Origin: Pseudomonas marincola
GTDB lineage: Bacteria > Pseudomonadota > Gammaproteobacteria > Pseudomonadales > Pseudomonadaceae
NCBI RefSeq assembly: GCF_900116605.1
Contig: NZ_FPBC01000003.1
Coordinates: 1-64,000, forward strand
Reading direction: 5' to 3'
Length of the DNA stretch: 64,000 nt
Part shown: one piece after another, positions 7,814 to 16,030 of the stretch
Layout: each line of letters begins with the position of its first letter
Position numbering within the stretch: the first letter of the stretch is position 1
The notes under the pieces: model-generated
Database searches by the model: none
What the model saw: the letters and a program-made list of their open reading frames with translations, nothing else
What the model was told of the DNA's origin: nothing
Program-made: the position numbers and the translations under genes

Positions 7814-8132
7814 TTACCGGCATCCGCAAACGCCATGGTTGCCGAAAGTGGTAGCGATCATCGTAGTCGCTTATGCCCTGAGCCCCATCGATCTAATTCC
7901 AGACTTCATTCCGATCCTTGGCTACCTGGACGATGTGATCTTGCTACCTTTGGGTATCTGGATAGTAATCAAGCTGATGCCTGCGGCTGTACTGGAGGAA
8001 TGCCGGCAGCTGACCCTAGCGTGGGAAAAGACCCAGCAACCGCGTCCGGTAAGTCGAGTCGCAGCAATAGTGATCATTTTGCTCTGGTTGGCACTGTTGG
8101 CCGGACTCTGGAAGTTTTACACCCGCTACTGA
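7740..8132 (+). CDS. DUF1232 (YkvA-type) membrane protein
   Basis: A 130-residue protein with the DUF1232 signature YALSPIDLIPDFIPILGYLDD, which contains a short membrane-embedded segment. It has a hydrophobic helix before the signature and another near the C-terminus (VAAIVIILLWLALLAGLW). It begins with GTG at 7740. The function of the family is unknown. It follows bufC on the same strand with no terminator between them, so it may be cotranscribed with the bufferin genes; a later ATG (MMLWFSYRHP) is an alternative start. Confidence 0.8.
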   Translation: MSNVLQRVRGWAKALKRQVMMLWFSYRHPQTPWLPKVVAIIVVAYALSPIDLIPDFIPILGYLDDVILLPLGIWIVIKLMPAAVLEECRQLTLAWEKTQQPRPVSRVAAIVIILLWLALLAGLWKFYTRY

Positions 8133-8220
8133 GTCGGGGTTGCACTCCGACATTTGGGCTCATGAGTGAAACTACTTGATGTGTTGAGTGTGTAAAATCT
8201 TGGTGGTTTCCGACTAGTTC

Positions 8221-8249
8221 GCTGAGCGTTGAGGACATCAACGCCCAGC
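8221..8249 (-). terminator. Terminator-like hairpin after the HupE/anchor operon
   Basis: GCTGAGCGTTGA and TCAACGCCCAGC form a 12-bp stem with one mismatch around a GGACA loop, just downstream of the minus-strand anchor gene. There is no clear T-tract, so strength is uncertain. Confidence 0.45.
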
Positions 8250-8262
8250 ATTGCTGCGTGTT

Positions 8263-8925
8263 TTAAATAACTCGTTTGACGCTCAGGTATTCGCCCTTGG
8301 TCTTGAGCGTGATGGTCACGTCGCTGTTGCTGCGGTTACGCCAGAACCAGCCGTGGGTGCCGTCGAAGATGGCGGTGAATTCACCTTTGTCGCCTTTAAC
8401 CTGTTTACCCTTGCTGTAGCTGTGGAAGTAGCCATTCGGGCCGTTGTAGGGCTCACCGTGGGTATCGTGGTTGACCGGTACGCCATTTGTCGTCCACTCG
8501 TAGCTGATCGTGGCCTTGTCCAGCATTTCCAGCTTGATTTCACTAGCCTCGCCCGGCTTCAGCGTGACAGTCATCTCATCGGACTTCAGGGTTAGCTGAG
8601 GCTCTACTGCCGGCTCCGCCACGGCTGCTGCCGCAACTTGTTGTTGAGGTGCCGGCTGAGCAGGCACGGGGGCCTGTACGACTGGTGCCGTCGCTGGCTG
8701 AACAGCTGCATCCGTTGCCGCTTCTTCGGCCAGGGTTATTTTCAATTCGCCCATCTGGGTCAGGCCGAGCAAGCGGCCAGCTCCAGTTGGGTCGATGGCG
8801 TATTCCGATGGCATAACCACGGTGACCAGCAAGGCAGCGGCAACACTCACGGCGATCACGGTGGAGCGCAGCAGTTGGCGGCTGGTCGGCAATTCGCTGT
8901 AGGTTGGAAGCTTGGTATTGAACAT
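8263..8925 (-). CDS. Single-pass transmembrane anchor protein paired with HupE-type protein
   Basis: A 220-residue protein with a cytoplasmic N-terminus and one transmembrane helix (about residues 24-42). An Ala/Pro/Gln-rich linker (~70-110) leads to a periplasmic beta-rich domain ending in EYLSVKRVI. It contains aromatic/His motifs such as NHDTHGEPYNG and GTHGWFWRN. Proteins of this type are annotated as transmembrane anchors and recur next to HupE/UreJ genes. It starts 15 bases after the HupE stop, with AAGGAA upstream. The function is not established; a role in metal delivery or sensing with its neighbour is inferred. Confidence 0.75.
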   Translation of the reverse strand: MFNTKLPTYSELPTSRQLLRSTVIAVSVAAALLVTVVMPSEYAIDPTGAGRLLGLTQMGELKITLAEEAATDAAVQPATAPVVQAPVPAQPAPQQQVAAAAVAEPAVEPQLTLKSDEMTVTLKPGEASEIKLEMLDKATISYEWTTNGVPVNHDTHGEPYNGPNGYFHSYSKGKQVKGDKGEFTAIFDGTHGWFWRNRSNSDVTITLKTKGEYLSVKRVI

Positions 8926-8940
8926 GTTGAGAATTCCTTA

Positions 8941-9675
8941 TTAAGACACGATCAGGCCGATGAGCTGGTAACCCATTAAGAGGAAACCGGCGCTCATCAT
9001 GGCGACGTTGGCGGTGTAGGCATGACGCCAAAAGCTGGCGGTACGACGCCAGTAGCCCATAACAATCAGAATGGCACTCAGGGCCAGCAGCTGGCCAATC
9101 TCGACGCCGACGTTGAAGGCGATCAGGTTGGTGATCAGGCCATCTGCCGAGATCTCGTACTCCTGAATCTTGGTCGCCAGACCAAAGCCATGCAGCAAGC
9201 CGAATATCAGCGTGGCCGCTTTGGTGTTCGGCTGATGACCGAACCAGCGCTGGAACGCGCCCAGGTTATCCAATGCCTTGTACACCACCGAGAAACCGAT
9301 GATGGCGTCGATCACGTATGAGCTAATGCTGATTTCCGCCAATACGCCGAGCAGCAGCGTCACCGTGTGGCCCACGGCGAACAGGGTGACGTAGAGCCAT
9401 ACGTCTTTCAGGCGGTAGAGGAAGAAGATCACACCGAAGAGGAACAGCAAGTGATCGTAGCCGGTGATCATGTGCTTTGCGCCCATGTAGATGAACGGCA
9501 GCGCCATCACCCCCGAGCTTTCTTGGATAAAACCCTTGTCGCCCTCGGCAACAGCGTGGGCCAGTGCGTCAGGCATGCCGAGAAACAGCAATGCCGTGAA
9601 CAGCAGCAACAGTAGTAACGAGCGATTCGGGCGCACGGTCGATGCGTCCATTGCGCTCATAAATAGCGAATGCAT
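8941..9675 (-). CDS. HupE/UreJ-family membrane protein
   Basis: A 244-residue polytopic protein with a signal-like first helix (residues 19-40) and about six further helices. The family motif GYDHLLFLFGVIFFLYR is present, and conserved His residues in helices (VGHTV, LLHGFGL) are likely metal ligands. HupE/UreJ proteins are secondary nickel/cobalt permeases or related membrane proteins. It is the middle gene of a three-gene minus-strand operon diverging from the metal repressor gene. Direction and metal cannot be read from sequence. The start at 9675 follows GGACTC; internal Mets at codons 6 and 9 are alternatives. Confidence 0.85.
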   Translation of the reverse strand: MHSLFMSAMDASTVRPNRSLLLLLLFTALLFLGMPDALAHAVAEGDKGFIQESSGVMALPFIYMGAKHMITGYDHLLFLFGVIFFLYRLKDVWLYVTLFAVGHTVTLLLGVLAEISISSYVIDAIIGFSVVYKALDNLGAFQRWFGHQPNTKAATLIFGLLHGFGLATKIQEYEISADGLITNLIAFNVGVEIGQLLALSAILIVMGYWRRTASFWRHAYTANVAMMSAGFLLMGYQLIGLIVS

Positions 9676-9722
9676 GGTTGAGTCCTAAATTGCAGTGGTC
9701 TTGGGCCGCACGGCGGCCAGTG

Positions 9723-10082
9723 TCAGAGCACGAATATGGGACGTGGTGGCCGTTCGATCAGAAAGATCGGGCTGGGGGGGATGGAGTAGCGAAGGGCTTC
9801 TATCGGCTGCGCACGATCTGGCTGTGTGGTGATACTCAGCAGCGTGGTCAGGTGCGGTGTTTCATGCAGATGGTCGGCGGTCTGAGGCGAGTGGCAGTGA
9901 GCCCGGTACGCCGCACAGGCCAGCGCCTCGTCACCATGGGTATGCGAATGATCGGTGTCGCCACCATCCCAAGCCTGCTGGCTCGATCCCATAAACAGCG
10001 CAGAGGTATGTCCTGCCCAAGCCATCATGATGGCGAGAGCAAGGGCAAAAATCACCTTGGTGCTGACGGGGTGGCTGAGCAT
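9723..10082 (-). CDS. Hypothetical exported His/Cys-containing protein
   Basis: A 119-residue protein. Its N-terminal hydrophobic segment (residues 9-30) looks like a signal or anchor, followed by DHSHTHGDEALACAAYRAHCH, a possible metal site. The C-terminus is proline-rich. No family is recognised with confidence. It is the first gene of the minus-strand operon with the HupE-type and anchor genes, and its start is about 60 bases from the C/G-tract palindrome. Repressor-controlled expression with metal is therefore likely. Confidence 0.6.
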   Translation of the reverse strand: MLSHPVSTKVIFALALAIMMAWAGHTSALFMGSSQQAWDGGDTDHSHTHGDEALACAAYRAHCHSPQTADHLHETPHLTTLLSITTQPDRAQPIEALRYSIPPSPIFLIERPPRPIFVL

Positions 10083-10142
10083 GTCGTGGTTCTTTCGATA
10101 CCTAAGCGGGCGGCTTATCTGGAGAGGCTGTCGGTTTGACCG

Positions 10143-10161
10143 TATCCCCCCCAGGGGGATA
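10143..10161. promoter_or_regulatory. C/G-tract palindromic operator of the CsoR/RcnR-type repressor
   Basis: TATCCCCCCCAGGGGGATA has perfect 8-bp arms (TATCCCCC / GGGGGATA) around CCA. CsoR/RcnR/FrmR-family repressors bind such G/C-tract inverted repeats. It lies between the divergent genes at 10082 (minus) and 10201 (plus), so one site can control both operons. Confidence 0.85.
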
Positions 10162-10200
10162 GCATGCGAGCGTAATTCATTGATGCATGAGACTCAAGGC

Positions 10201-10488
10201 ATGAGCGATCACGAACACGGCCACCAGCACCAAAGTCATAGCGATATCGTCAAAAGGTTGAAGCGAGCGGAGGGCCATCTGCGCAGCATCGTCACCATGA
10301 TCGAAGATCATCGGGCCTGCGTCGATATCGCTCAGCAGCTGCATGCTGTTGAAAAAGCCGTCTGCCAGGCCAAGCGTGTGCTTATCCAAGATCACATTGA
10401 CCACTGCCTGGAGCACACAGTCGAAGCACTCGCGGCAGGCGAGCGCACATCTCTTGAAGACTTCAAGCAAATCACCAAGTACCTCTAG
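10201..10488 (+). CDS. CsoR/RcnR/FrmR-family metal-sensing repressor
   Basis: A 95-residue DUF156 repressor, all-helical and tetrameric in the family, which releases DNA when metal binds. The N-terminus is His-rich (HEHGHQHQSH). The ligand fingerprint is Cys40, His65, Cys69, spaced as in CsoR and the nickel sensor InrS; RcnR has His at the last position. The neighbours point to nickel/cobalt. It heads the plus-strand operon with the exporter 10 bases downstream. A start at 10183, six codons earlier, is possible; 10201 has AAGGC upstream. Confidence 0.88.
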   Translation: MSDHEHGHQHQSHSDIVKRLKRAEGHLRSIVTMIEDHRACVDIAQQLHAVEKAVCQAKRVLIQDHIDHCLEHTVEALAAGERTSLEDFKQITKYL

Positions 10489-10497
10489 GTTCCTCTC

Positions 10498-11625
10498 ATG
10501 TCGAGCTTCGCCGAACTGCTACAACAGGGGGCCTCGCAGGCCTGGCTGTACTTTCCCAGCGCTATCCTTCTAGGAGCCTTGCACGGTCTTGAACCGGGGC
10601 ATTCAAAGACCATGATGGCAGCGTTCATCGTGGCCATTCGTGGTTCAGTGAAGCAAGCGGTGCTCCTGGGATTGGCCGCAACGCTCTCGCACACTGCGAT
10701 TGTGTGGGCTGTGGCAATGGCCGGCATGTACCTCGGTCAGAACCTGGACGCCGAAACCACCGAGCCGTATTTCCAGCTAGCCTCTGCCGCGATCATCATT
10801 GTCATCGCGGTGTGGATGCTTTGGCGTACCTGGCGGGGCGAGCAGATGTGGCGCTTCGAGGAAGGTGATGAGCATCCGCATGAACATCACGATGAAACGC
10901 ACCGCATTGACACCGGGCACGGTCGTGTCGAGCTGTCGATCTTCGAAGAAAGCGTCCCGCCGCGCTGGCGATTGAGGAACCTGGCTGGCCATGACTGGCC
11001 AGCTGCTGAAGTGAGCCTGCTGACGACTCGCCCCGATGGGTTTGCCCAACAGTTTCGCTTTGCGGATCAGGGTGACTACCTAGAGTCACTGGACGAGATT
11101 CCCGAGCCTCATGAGTTCACCGCACGCCTGAGCCTGGGCCATGCCGGTCACTCCCACGACTATGACTTGGAGTTCCGCGAGCACAGCCACGGTCATGATA
11201 AAGCGCATACCGAGCGGGAGGGGCTGGAGCTGTCGCTAGAGGGCTATCAGGATGCCCATGAGCGCGCGCATGCCAATGACATCCGTACGCGCTTCAGCAA
11301 CCGTAACGTCACCACTGGCCAGATCATCATGTTCGGCCTTACGGGCGGCCTGATTCCCTGTCCAGCAGCAATCACCGTGCTGCTGCTCTGCCTGCAAGTT
11401 AAGGAGGTCGCGCTCGGAGCCGTCTTGGTGCTGTGCTTCAGCATTGGTCTGGCCATTACCCTAGTCACTGTTGGTGCCGCCGCCGCTCTCGGCGCACGCC
11501 AAGCGTCCAATCGTTGGCCTTGGTTTGGCACCGTGGCGCGTCGGGCCCCGTACCTGTCCAGCCTGTTGATTATCGGCGTGGGGATTTACGTCGGCGTCCA
11601 TGGTTGGAACGGCCTGAACGCCTAG
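10498..11625 (+). CDS. rcnA: Nickel/cobalt efflux protein, RcnA/NicO family
   Basis: A 375-residue inner-membrane NicO-family exporter. The family motif HGLEPGHSKTMMAAF is in the first helical region, near residue 25. Two His-rich cytoplasmic segments follow (~118-145, with HPHEHHDETH; ~205-240, with HSHGHDKAH). C-terminal helices include TGGLIPCPAAITVLL, a typical NicO segment. RcnA exports Ni(II) and Co(II). It lies directly behind its probable repressor and is followed by two membrane-protein genes with no gap. Substrate is by family; the CsoR-type ligand set of the regulator leaves some doubt. Confidence 0.88.
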   Translation: MSSFAELLQQGASQAWLYFPSAILLGALHGLEPGHSKTMMAAFIVAIRGSVKQAVLLGLAATLSHTAIVWAVAMAGMYLGQNLDAETTEPYFQLASAAIIIVIAVWMLWRTWRGEQMWRFEEGDEHPHEHHDETHRIDTGHGRVELSIFEESVPPRWRLRNLAGHDWPAAEVSLLTTRPDGFAQQFRFADQGDYLESLDEIPEPHEFTARLSLGHAGHSHDYDLEFREHSHGHDKAHTEREGLELSLEGYQDAHERAHANDIRTRFSNRNVTTGQIIMFGLTGGLIPCPAAITVLLLCLQVKEVALGAVLVLCFSIGLAITLVTVGAAAALGARQASNRWPWFGTVARRAPYLSSLLIIGVGIYVGVHGWNGLNA

Positions 11626-11626
11626 C

Positions 11627-12070
11627 GTGATGTTGGAGTTATCCGGCTATGTCGGCCTGTTCCTCGCCGCCTTCGGTGCCGCCACGCTGCTACCCATGCA
11701 GTCGGAAGCGGTGCTGGTCGGATTGCTGCTGACTGACCGTTATACGGTCTGGACACTACTGGCGGTGGCGATAACGGGCAATGTATTGGGCTCCGTACTG
11801 AATTGGCTGCTGGGTCGGTCTATCGAACATTACCGGCACAAACGCTGGTTTCCAGTCAGCGAAAGCCGACTAGAAAAGACCCAGCAGGCTTATCACCGCT
11901 TCGGTCGTTGGTCGCTGCTGCTCAGCTGGGTGCCGATCATTGGTGATCCACTCACCGTTGTGGCGGGTGTCATGCGCGAACCCTTCTGGAGTTTTCTGTT
12001 GATTGTGACGCTGGCCAAGGCCGCCCGCTATCTGCTGCTGGCGGGCGTTACGCTGGGGTGGCTCAGATGA
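11627..12070 (+). CDS. YqaA/DedA-related small membrane protein
   Basis: A 147-residue membrane protein related to YqaA of the DedA/SNARE-associated superfamily. It shows AAFGAATLLPMQSEAVL early on, a GNVLGSVLNWLLGR helix and RWSLLLSWVPIIGDPLTVVAG, a typical re-entrant segment. DedA-family members act in lipid or ion transport and envelope homeostasis. The gene begins GTG-ATG two bases after the exporter stop and ends overlapping the TraX gene, so it is in the repressor-exporter operon. Its role in metal resistance is unknown. Confidence 0.82.
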   Translation: MMLELSGYVGLFLAAFGAATLLPMQSEAVLVGLLLTDRYTVWTLLAVAITGNVLGSVLNWLLGRSIEHYRHKRWFPVSESRLEKTQQAYHRFGRWSLLLSWVPIIGDPLTVVAGVMREPFWSFLLIVTLAKAARYLLLAGVTLGWLR

Positions 12071-12786
12071 GCCCGCAAGGGCGCGACGCCAACCTGGATC
12101 TGATCAAGTGGCTGGCGATGCTGACCATGCTCTTGGATCACTTACGCTACCTCTGGCCACAGGCGGCTGATTGGCTATTCATAATTGGTCGGCTTGCCTT
12201 TCCGCTGTTCTGCCTGGGGATTGCAGCCAATGTCGCACGCCCTCGATCTGGGGGGGTGTACACCGATGACAATGTTCGCTATCTGGGCTGGATGGCTGCG
12301 TTTTCGGTGATTTCTGAGCTGCCCTATCACCTGCTTTCCAGTGACAGCAGCACGCTCAATGTAATGCCCTCACTGATGCTGGGCCTGCTTATCGTCTGGG
12401 GGGCGCATCACCGTGGGCGCGACGGTTTTGTCCTGGCTCTGGCCGGCGTAACCGTGGCTGTGCTGATTCAAGAGCGCCTGATGTATGGGGTTTTCGGCGC
12501 TCTGCTGCCGGCAGCATTGCTACTAGCTATTCAGCGTCCCGGCCCTGTGTGGCTATTGCCTGCTGCACTTTGCGTACTAGCCAACAGTCGCAGCCGATGG
12601 GTCGCGGAGTGGGAGGTGCAGCCCTATACGCTGCTAATCATGTTTACAGCGTTTGCCGCCCCCTTGCTTGGACTATGGCTGCTGCGTCGGGTGCGTCATT
12701 TCAGGGTTTGGCCGGTCAAGCGCTGGGGCTATTGGTTCTACCCCGGCCATCTAGCAGCTCTGCACCTGATCCGCTCGCTCAGTTAG
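12067..12786 (+). CDS. TraX-family polytopic membrane protein
   Basis: About 239 residues with roughly eight transmembrane helices. The TraX features are DLIKWLAMLTMLLDHLRY at the N-terminus, IGRLAFPLFCLGIAAN and a C-terminal WGYWFYPGHLAALHLIR. TraX acetylates the N-terminus of F-pilin; the wider family occurs in many non-conjugative contexts with unknown substrates. The ATGA overlap with the preceding gene supports the start at 12067. It is the last gene of the Ni/Co operon. Presence in a metal operon is odd and may reflect plasmid ancestry. Confidence 0.8.
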   Translation: MSPQGRDANLDLIKWLAMLTMLLDHLRYLWPQAADWLFIIGRLAFPLFCLGIAANVARPRSGGVYTDDNVRYLGWMAAFSVISELPYHLLSSDSSTLNVMPSLMLGLLIVWGAHHRGRDGFVLALAGVTVAVLIQERLMYGVFGALLPAALLLAIQRPGPVWLLPAALCVLANSRSRWVAEWEVQPYTLLIMFTAFAAPLLGLWLLRRVRHFRVWPVKRWGYWFYPGHLAALHLIRSLS

Positions 12787-12893
12787 TGATGATGCCTCTC
12801 TTCAGAAACCTTCTTGCGCAATGAAGGCCTTTTGCCATACCGTTAAAGCGTGACGTGTGTCACATATAACAAGAGACTGAAAAGGAGTTCCTC

Positions 12894-13028
12894 ATGAAGA
12901 AGTTTTCTGCTGTCCTGATTGCTGCTGTTCTCGCTTTAACCTCCGTGGCAGCCCTTGCCCACAGCGGCGGTACGGATTCCAAAGGCTGTCATCGCAACCA
13001 CAAAACGGGCGATTACCACTGCCATTAA
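12894..13028 (+). CDS. YHYH-type small exported protein
   Basis: A 44-residue gene. MKKFSAVLIAAVLALTSVAALA is a signal peptide, and the mature peptide is only ~22 residues, with GCHRNHKTGDYHCH at the C-terminus. This Cys/His pattern is characteristic of small YHYH-domain proteins. AAAGGAG lies six bases before the ATG, and a hairpin follows the stop. The mature part could bind a metal ion through its two Cys and four His; this is inference. It lies between the Ni/Co operon and a P-type ATPase gene on the other strand. Confidence 0.7.
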   Translation: MKKFSAVLIAAVLALTSVAALAHSGGTDSKGCHRNHKTGDYHCH

Positions 13029-13045
13029 GCATTTGCCAGTAGCGG

Positions 13046-13073
13046 CTGGCCGCCTTTCATCTGTGGCGGCCAG
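13046..13073 (+). terminator. Terminator-like hairpin after the YHYH gene
   Basis: CTGGCCGCC and GGCGGCCAG form a perfect 9-bp GC-rich stem with a 10-base loop 17 bases after the stop, followed by a weak T-containing stretch. Confidence 0.6.
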
Positions 13074-13115
13074 TTAACTTCCTTATTCGTCAGTCATAGT
13101 TTCTGATCCCTAGGA

Positions 13116-15686
13116 TTAACGACTATTCACCAGGCGTGGTTTGTTCGATGTCGTACTGCTAATCGGCGTCTCGGTACGAGTTTCGGCGGTCATGGGGGCC
13201 CTGAATTGCTTGAGCCGGAGTGCATTCCCGAGCACGAAGACACTTGAGAAAGCCATCGCGGCAGCCGCAAAGATTGGCGAAAGCAGCGTGCCGTTCACCG
13301 GGTAGAGCGCGCCCGCTGCGACCGGAATCAGCACGGCGTTGTAGGCGAAGGCCCAGAACAGGTTCTGCTTGATGTTGCGGATCGTTGCCTGGCTGATCGC
13401 GATGGCGTTCGGCACGCCACGCAGGTCACCCGACATCAGTACTACGTCAGCTGCCTCGATCGCCACATCGGTTCCCGTCCCGATGGCCAGCCCAACGTCC
13501 GCTTCTGCGAGTGCCGGCGCGTCGTTGATACCGTCGCCCACGAAGGCGACCCGCGCGCCATTGGTCCGGAACTTCTTCAGTGCTGCGACCTTGCCGTCGG
13601 GCAAGACCTCGGCAGCGACTTCATCGATGCCGAGCTGCTTGGCGATCGCTGCGGCTGTAGCAGCGTTGTCACCGGTGATCATCGCGACTTTGAGCCCGAG
13701 CGCGTGCAGCGCCTTGATCGCCGCGGGCGTCGTTTCCTTGATCGGATCGGCGATCGCGATAACCGCCGCCAAGCGGCCGTCGATCGCGGCATAGAGCGGA
13801 CTCTTGCCTTGCTCGCCAAGACGCTGGGCGGCTGGCAGGAAACTCGACACATCAAGACCGAGCTGCGTCATGAACCGGTCCGCGCCGACAGCGACGGTCC
13901 GACCGGCGACCTTTGCCGACACGCCGAAGCCTGGTGTCGCCTCGAAGCCCTCGATGGGTGCGAGCGCGAAATTCGCCTGCTTTGCGGCTGCGACAATCGC
14001 TTCTGCGATTGGATGCTCGGAGCGGGTTTCGACCGCAGCAACGAGAGTCAAGACCTCGTTGTATTCGAAGCCCTCGGCAGGGACGAGGTCAGTCAGTTCG
14101 GGGCGTCCTTTAGTCAGTGTGCCGGTCTTATCGAGAGCGATCACGCTCACATCGCGCAGCGCCTGCAAGGCTTCGCCCTTGCGGAAGAGAATGCCGAATT
14201 CGGCCGCGCGGCCAGTACCGACCATGATCGAGGTCGGCGTGGCCAGCCCCATGGCGCAAGGGCAGGCGATGATGAGAACCGCGACCGCATTCACGAGCGC
14301 GAAAGTCAGCGCCGGGTCTGGGCCGAAAATCAACCAGACCAGGAAGGTCAGCGCGGCCGCCGCCATCACCGCCGGGACGAACCACATAGTCACTTTGTCG
14401 ACCAGCGCCTGTATCGGCAACTTGGAGCCCTGCGCTTCTTCGACGAGGCGGATGATCTGCGCGAGCATCGTGTTCGCGCCGACCTTGGTTACGCGGAAAC
14501 TGAAAGCGCCCGTCTTGTTGATCGTACCGCCGACGACCTCGGCTCCCGCTCCCTTCGACACGGGCACCGGCTCGCCGGTGATCATGCTCTCGTCAACATA
14601 AGAGGTTCCGTCGACGACCTCGCCGTCGACCGGAACCTTCTCGCCCGGACGAACGAGCACGACGTCACCTGTCGTTACCTGATCGAGCGCAATTTCGATC
14701 GTCTCGCCGTTGCGCTCGACACGCGCGGTCTTGGCCTGCAGCCCGACGAGCCGCTTGATCGCCTGCGACGTTCGCCCCTTGGCGCGCGCCTCCAGCGTGC
14801 GCCCGAGCAGGATCAAGGTCACGATGACCACGGCAGCTTCGAAATAGACGTTGGCTGTACCTTGCGGGAGCACTTTGGGGATAAAGGTCGCGACCACCGA
14901 ATAGCCGTAAGCAGCCGCAGTGCCGAGCGAGACCAGCGAGTTCATGTCGGGAGCAATGCGCAGCAACGCCGGTACGCCCTTGCGGAAGAAGCGCAGGCCC
15001 GGGCCGAACAGGACCAGGGTGGCAAGCGCGAACTGTATATACCAGCTCGTCTGCTGGCCCAGGACCCCCATCACCCAATGGTGCATGGCGGGAATGAGGT
15101 GAGAGCCCATCTCAAGGATGAAGACTGGCAGGGTGAGGATGGATGCAACAAGCAAATCGCGCCGCAGCGCCCTCGCCTCGCTCTCACGACGCTCGGCGTC
15201 CTGATCGCCCGCAGTCGGCGTTTCGGCAGACACGCGGCGGGACTTGTAACCCGCCTGTTCGACCGCCGCTTCAAGGTCGGCGATGGAGGCGACACCGGCA
15301 AGGTGGCGCACCCGCGCGCTCTCGGTCGCCAGGTTGACAGTGGCTTCAAGCACGCCAGGGACTTTTGCGAGCGCCTTCTCAACCCGGCCCACACATGATG
15401 CGCAGGTCATGTCCTCGATCGCGAGCTCGGTGGTCTCTTCGCGAACGGTGTAGCCGGCGCTCTCGATGGCGCGCACAGCGGCCTGCGAGTCGGCCAAGCC
15501 CGTGAAAGTGATGTCGGCGCGCTCGGTGGCCAGATTGGGCGAGGCCATCTGCACGCCGGTGACCTCTTTCAGCGCGCGTTCGACGCGGCCAACACACGAG
15601 GCACACGTCATGCCTTCGATAGGCAGACTCAGGCGAGTGACTGAGGGCATGGATGGATTGACGTCTTGTTGGGCAACGGAAGCCAT
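13116..15686 (-). CDS. Copper-translocating P1B-type ATPase with two HMA domains
   Basis: An 856-residue Cu(I) exporter. Two N-terminal heavy-metal-associated domains carry MTCASC at residues 26-31 and 93-98. Eight transmembrane segments follow, with the ion-path motif CPC ([13 protein letters not shown]) near 475. The phosphorylation site DKTGTLT is near 517 and the hinge GDGINDAP near 717. It pumps cytoplasmic Cu(I) to the periplasm using ATP. The gene uses many GCG, CGA and TCG codons and a higher-GC style than neighbouring copper genes, suggesting separate acquisition. It stands alone on the minus strand. Confidence 0.93.
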   Translation of the reverse strand: MASVAQQDVNPSMPSVTRLSLPIEGMTCASCVGRVERALKEVTGVQMASPNLATERADITFTGLADSQAAVRAIESAGYTVREETTELAIEDMTCASCVGRVEKALAKVPGVLEATVNLATESARVRHLAGVASIADLEAAVEQAGYKSRRVSAETPTAGDQDAERRESEARALRRDLLVASILTLPVFILEMGSHLIPAMHHWVMGVLGQQTSWYIQFALATLVLFGPGLRFFRKGVPALLRIAPDMNSLVSLGTAAAYGYSVVATFIPKVLPQGTANVYFEAAVVIVTLILLGRTLEARAKGRTSQAIKRLVGLQAKTARVERNGETIEIALDQVTTGDVVLVRPGEKVPVDGEVVDGTSYVDESMITGEPVPVSKGAGAEVVGGTINKTGAFSFRVTKVGANTMLAQIIRLVEEAQGSKLPIQALVDKVTMWFVPAVMAAAALTFLVWLIFGPDPALTFALVNAVAVLIIACPCAMGLATPTSIMVGTGRAAEFGILFRKGEALQALRDVSVIALDKTGTLTKGRPELTDLVPAEGFEYNEVLTLVAAVETRSEHPIAEAIVAAAKQANFALAPIEGFEATPGFGVSAKVAGRTVAVGADRFMTQLGLDVSSFLPAAQRLGEQGKSPLYAAIDGRLAAVIAIADPIKETTPAAIKALHALGLKVAMITGDNAATAAAIAKQLGIDEVAAEVLPDGKVAALKKFRTNGARVAFVGDGINDAPALAEADVGLAIGTGTDVAIEAADVVLMSGDLRGVPNAIAISQATIRNIKQNLFWAFAYNAVLIPVAAGALYPVNGTLLSPIFAAAAMAFSSVFVLGNALRLKQFRAPMTAETRTETPISSTTSNKPRLVNSR

Positions 15687-15841
15687 TGAAATATCCCTTG
15701 AATGTTTCTGTTGAGGAGAAGTTTCAAGCTTCCCCGTGTGGGAAGGTCAAGGCCTGTGGGCGATTTAATTCACGGCGCGTCAGTTCGAACTGCCGTCGAC
15801 ACTGCCGCAGCCCGTATCTGCTTCTGGGCAGAGCCCGCACG

Positions 15842-15988
15842 CTAAGAACTTTTGGGTGACAGCTGCTTGGTCCACGCCTGTTCCGCATGCGCGCGCAGCT
15901 GTGCCGCTTTAGCTGTCGCGCAGTCGTGACGTTCAGCGCAGCCGAGAAAGAGCCGGTTAGCCCAATCCTGGCGACAAAAGACGAACGG
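15842..15988 (-). pseudogene. Possible 3' remnant of a small gene
   Basis: A 48-codon open stretch without start codon reads RQDWANRLFLGCAERHDCAT and continues with an Ala/Gln-rich helix to a stop at 15842. The amino-acid composition looks coding-like, but the frame is closed upstream by a stop. It may be the end of a gene truncated when the adjacent cassette was inserted. Family unknown. Confidence 0.3.
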
Positions 15989-15998
15989 TCATTGCTCA

Positions 15999-16030
15999 AA
16001 TGTCAGAAGTGTAATCAAATATCTGACATT
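15999..16030. promoter_or_regulatory. Inverted repeat upstream of the DUF6088/AbiEi-like regulator
   Basis: AATGTCAGA (15999-16007) and TCTGACATT (16022-16030) are perfect 9-base arms separated by 14 AT-rich bases, ending about 20 bases before the start codon. AbiEi-type antitoxins autoregulate by binding inverted repeats in their promoters, so this is a probable operator. Confidence 0.65.

Noticed and set aside
13704..15398. A 564-codon open frame on the plus strand
   Set aside because: It is antisense to the P-type ATPase gene, rich in Arg, Asp and Gly as expected for the complement of a high-GC gene, and has no ribosome-binding site or recognisable domain.
15724..15999. A 91-codon minus-strand frame upstream of the ATPase
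   Set aside because: Arg-rich, no ribosome-binding site, and a different frame of the same stretch (15842-15988) looks more coding-like.
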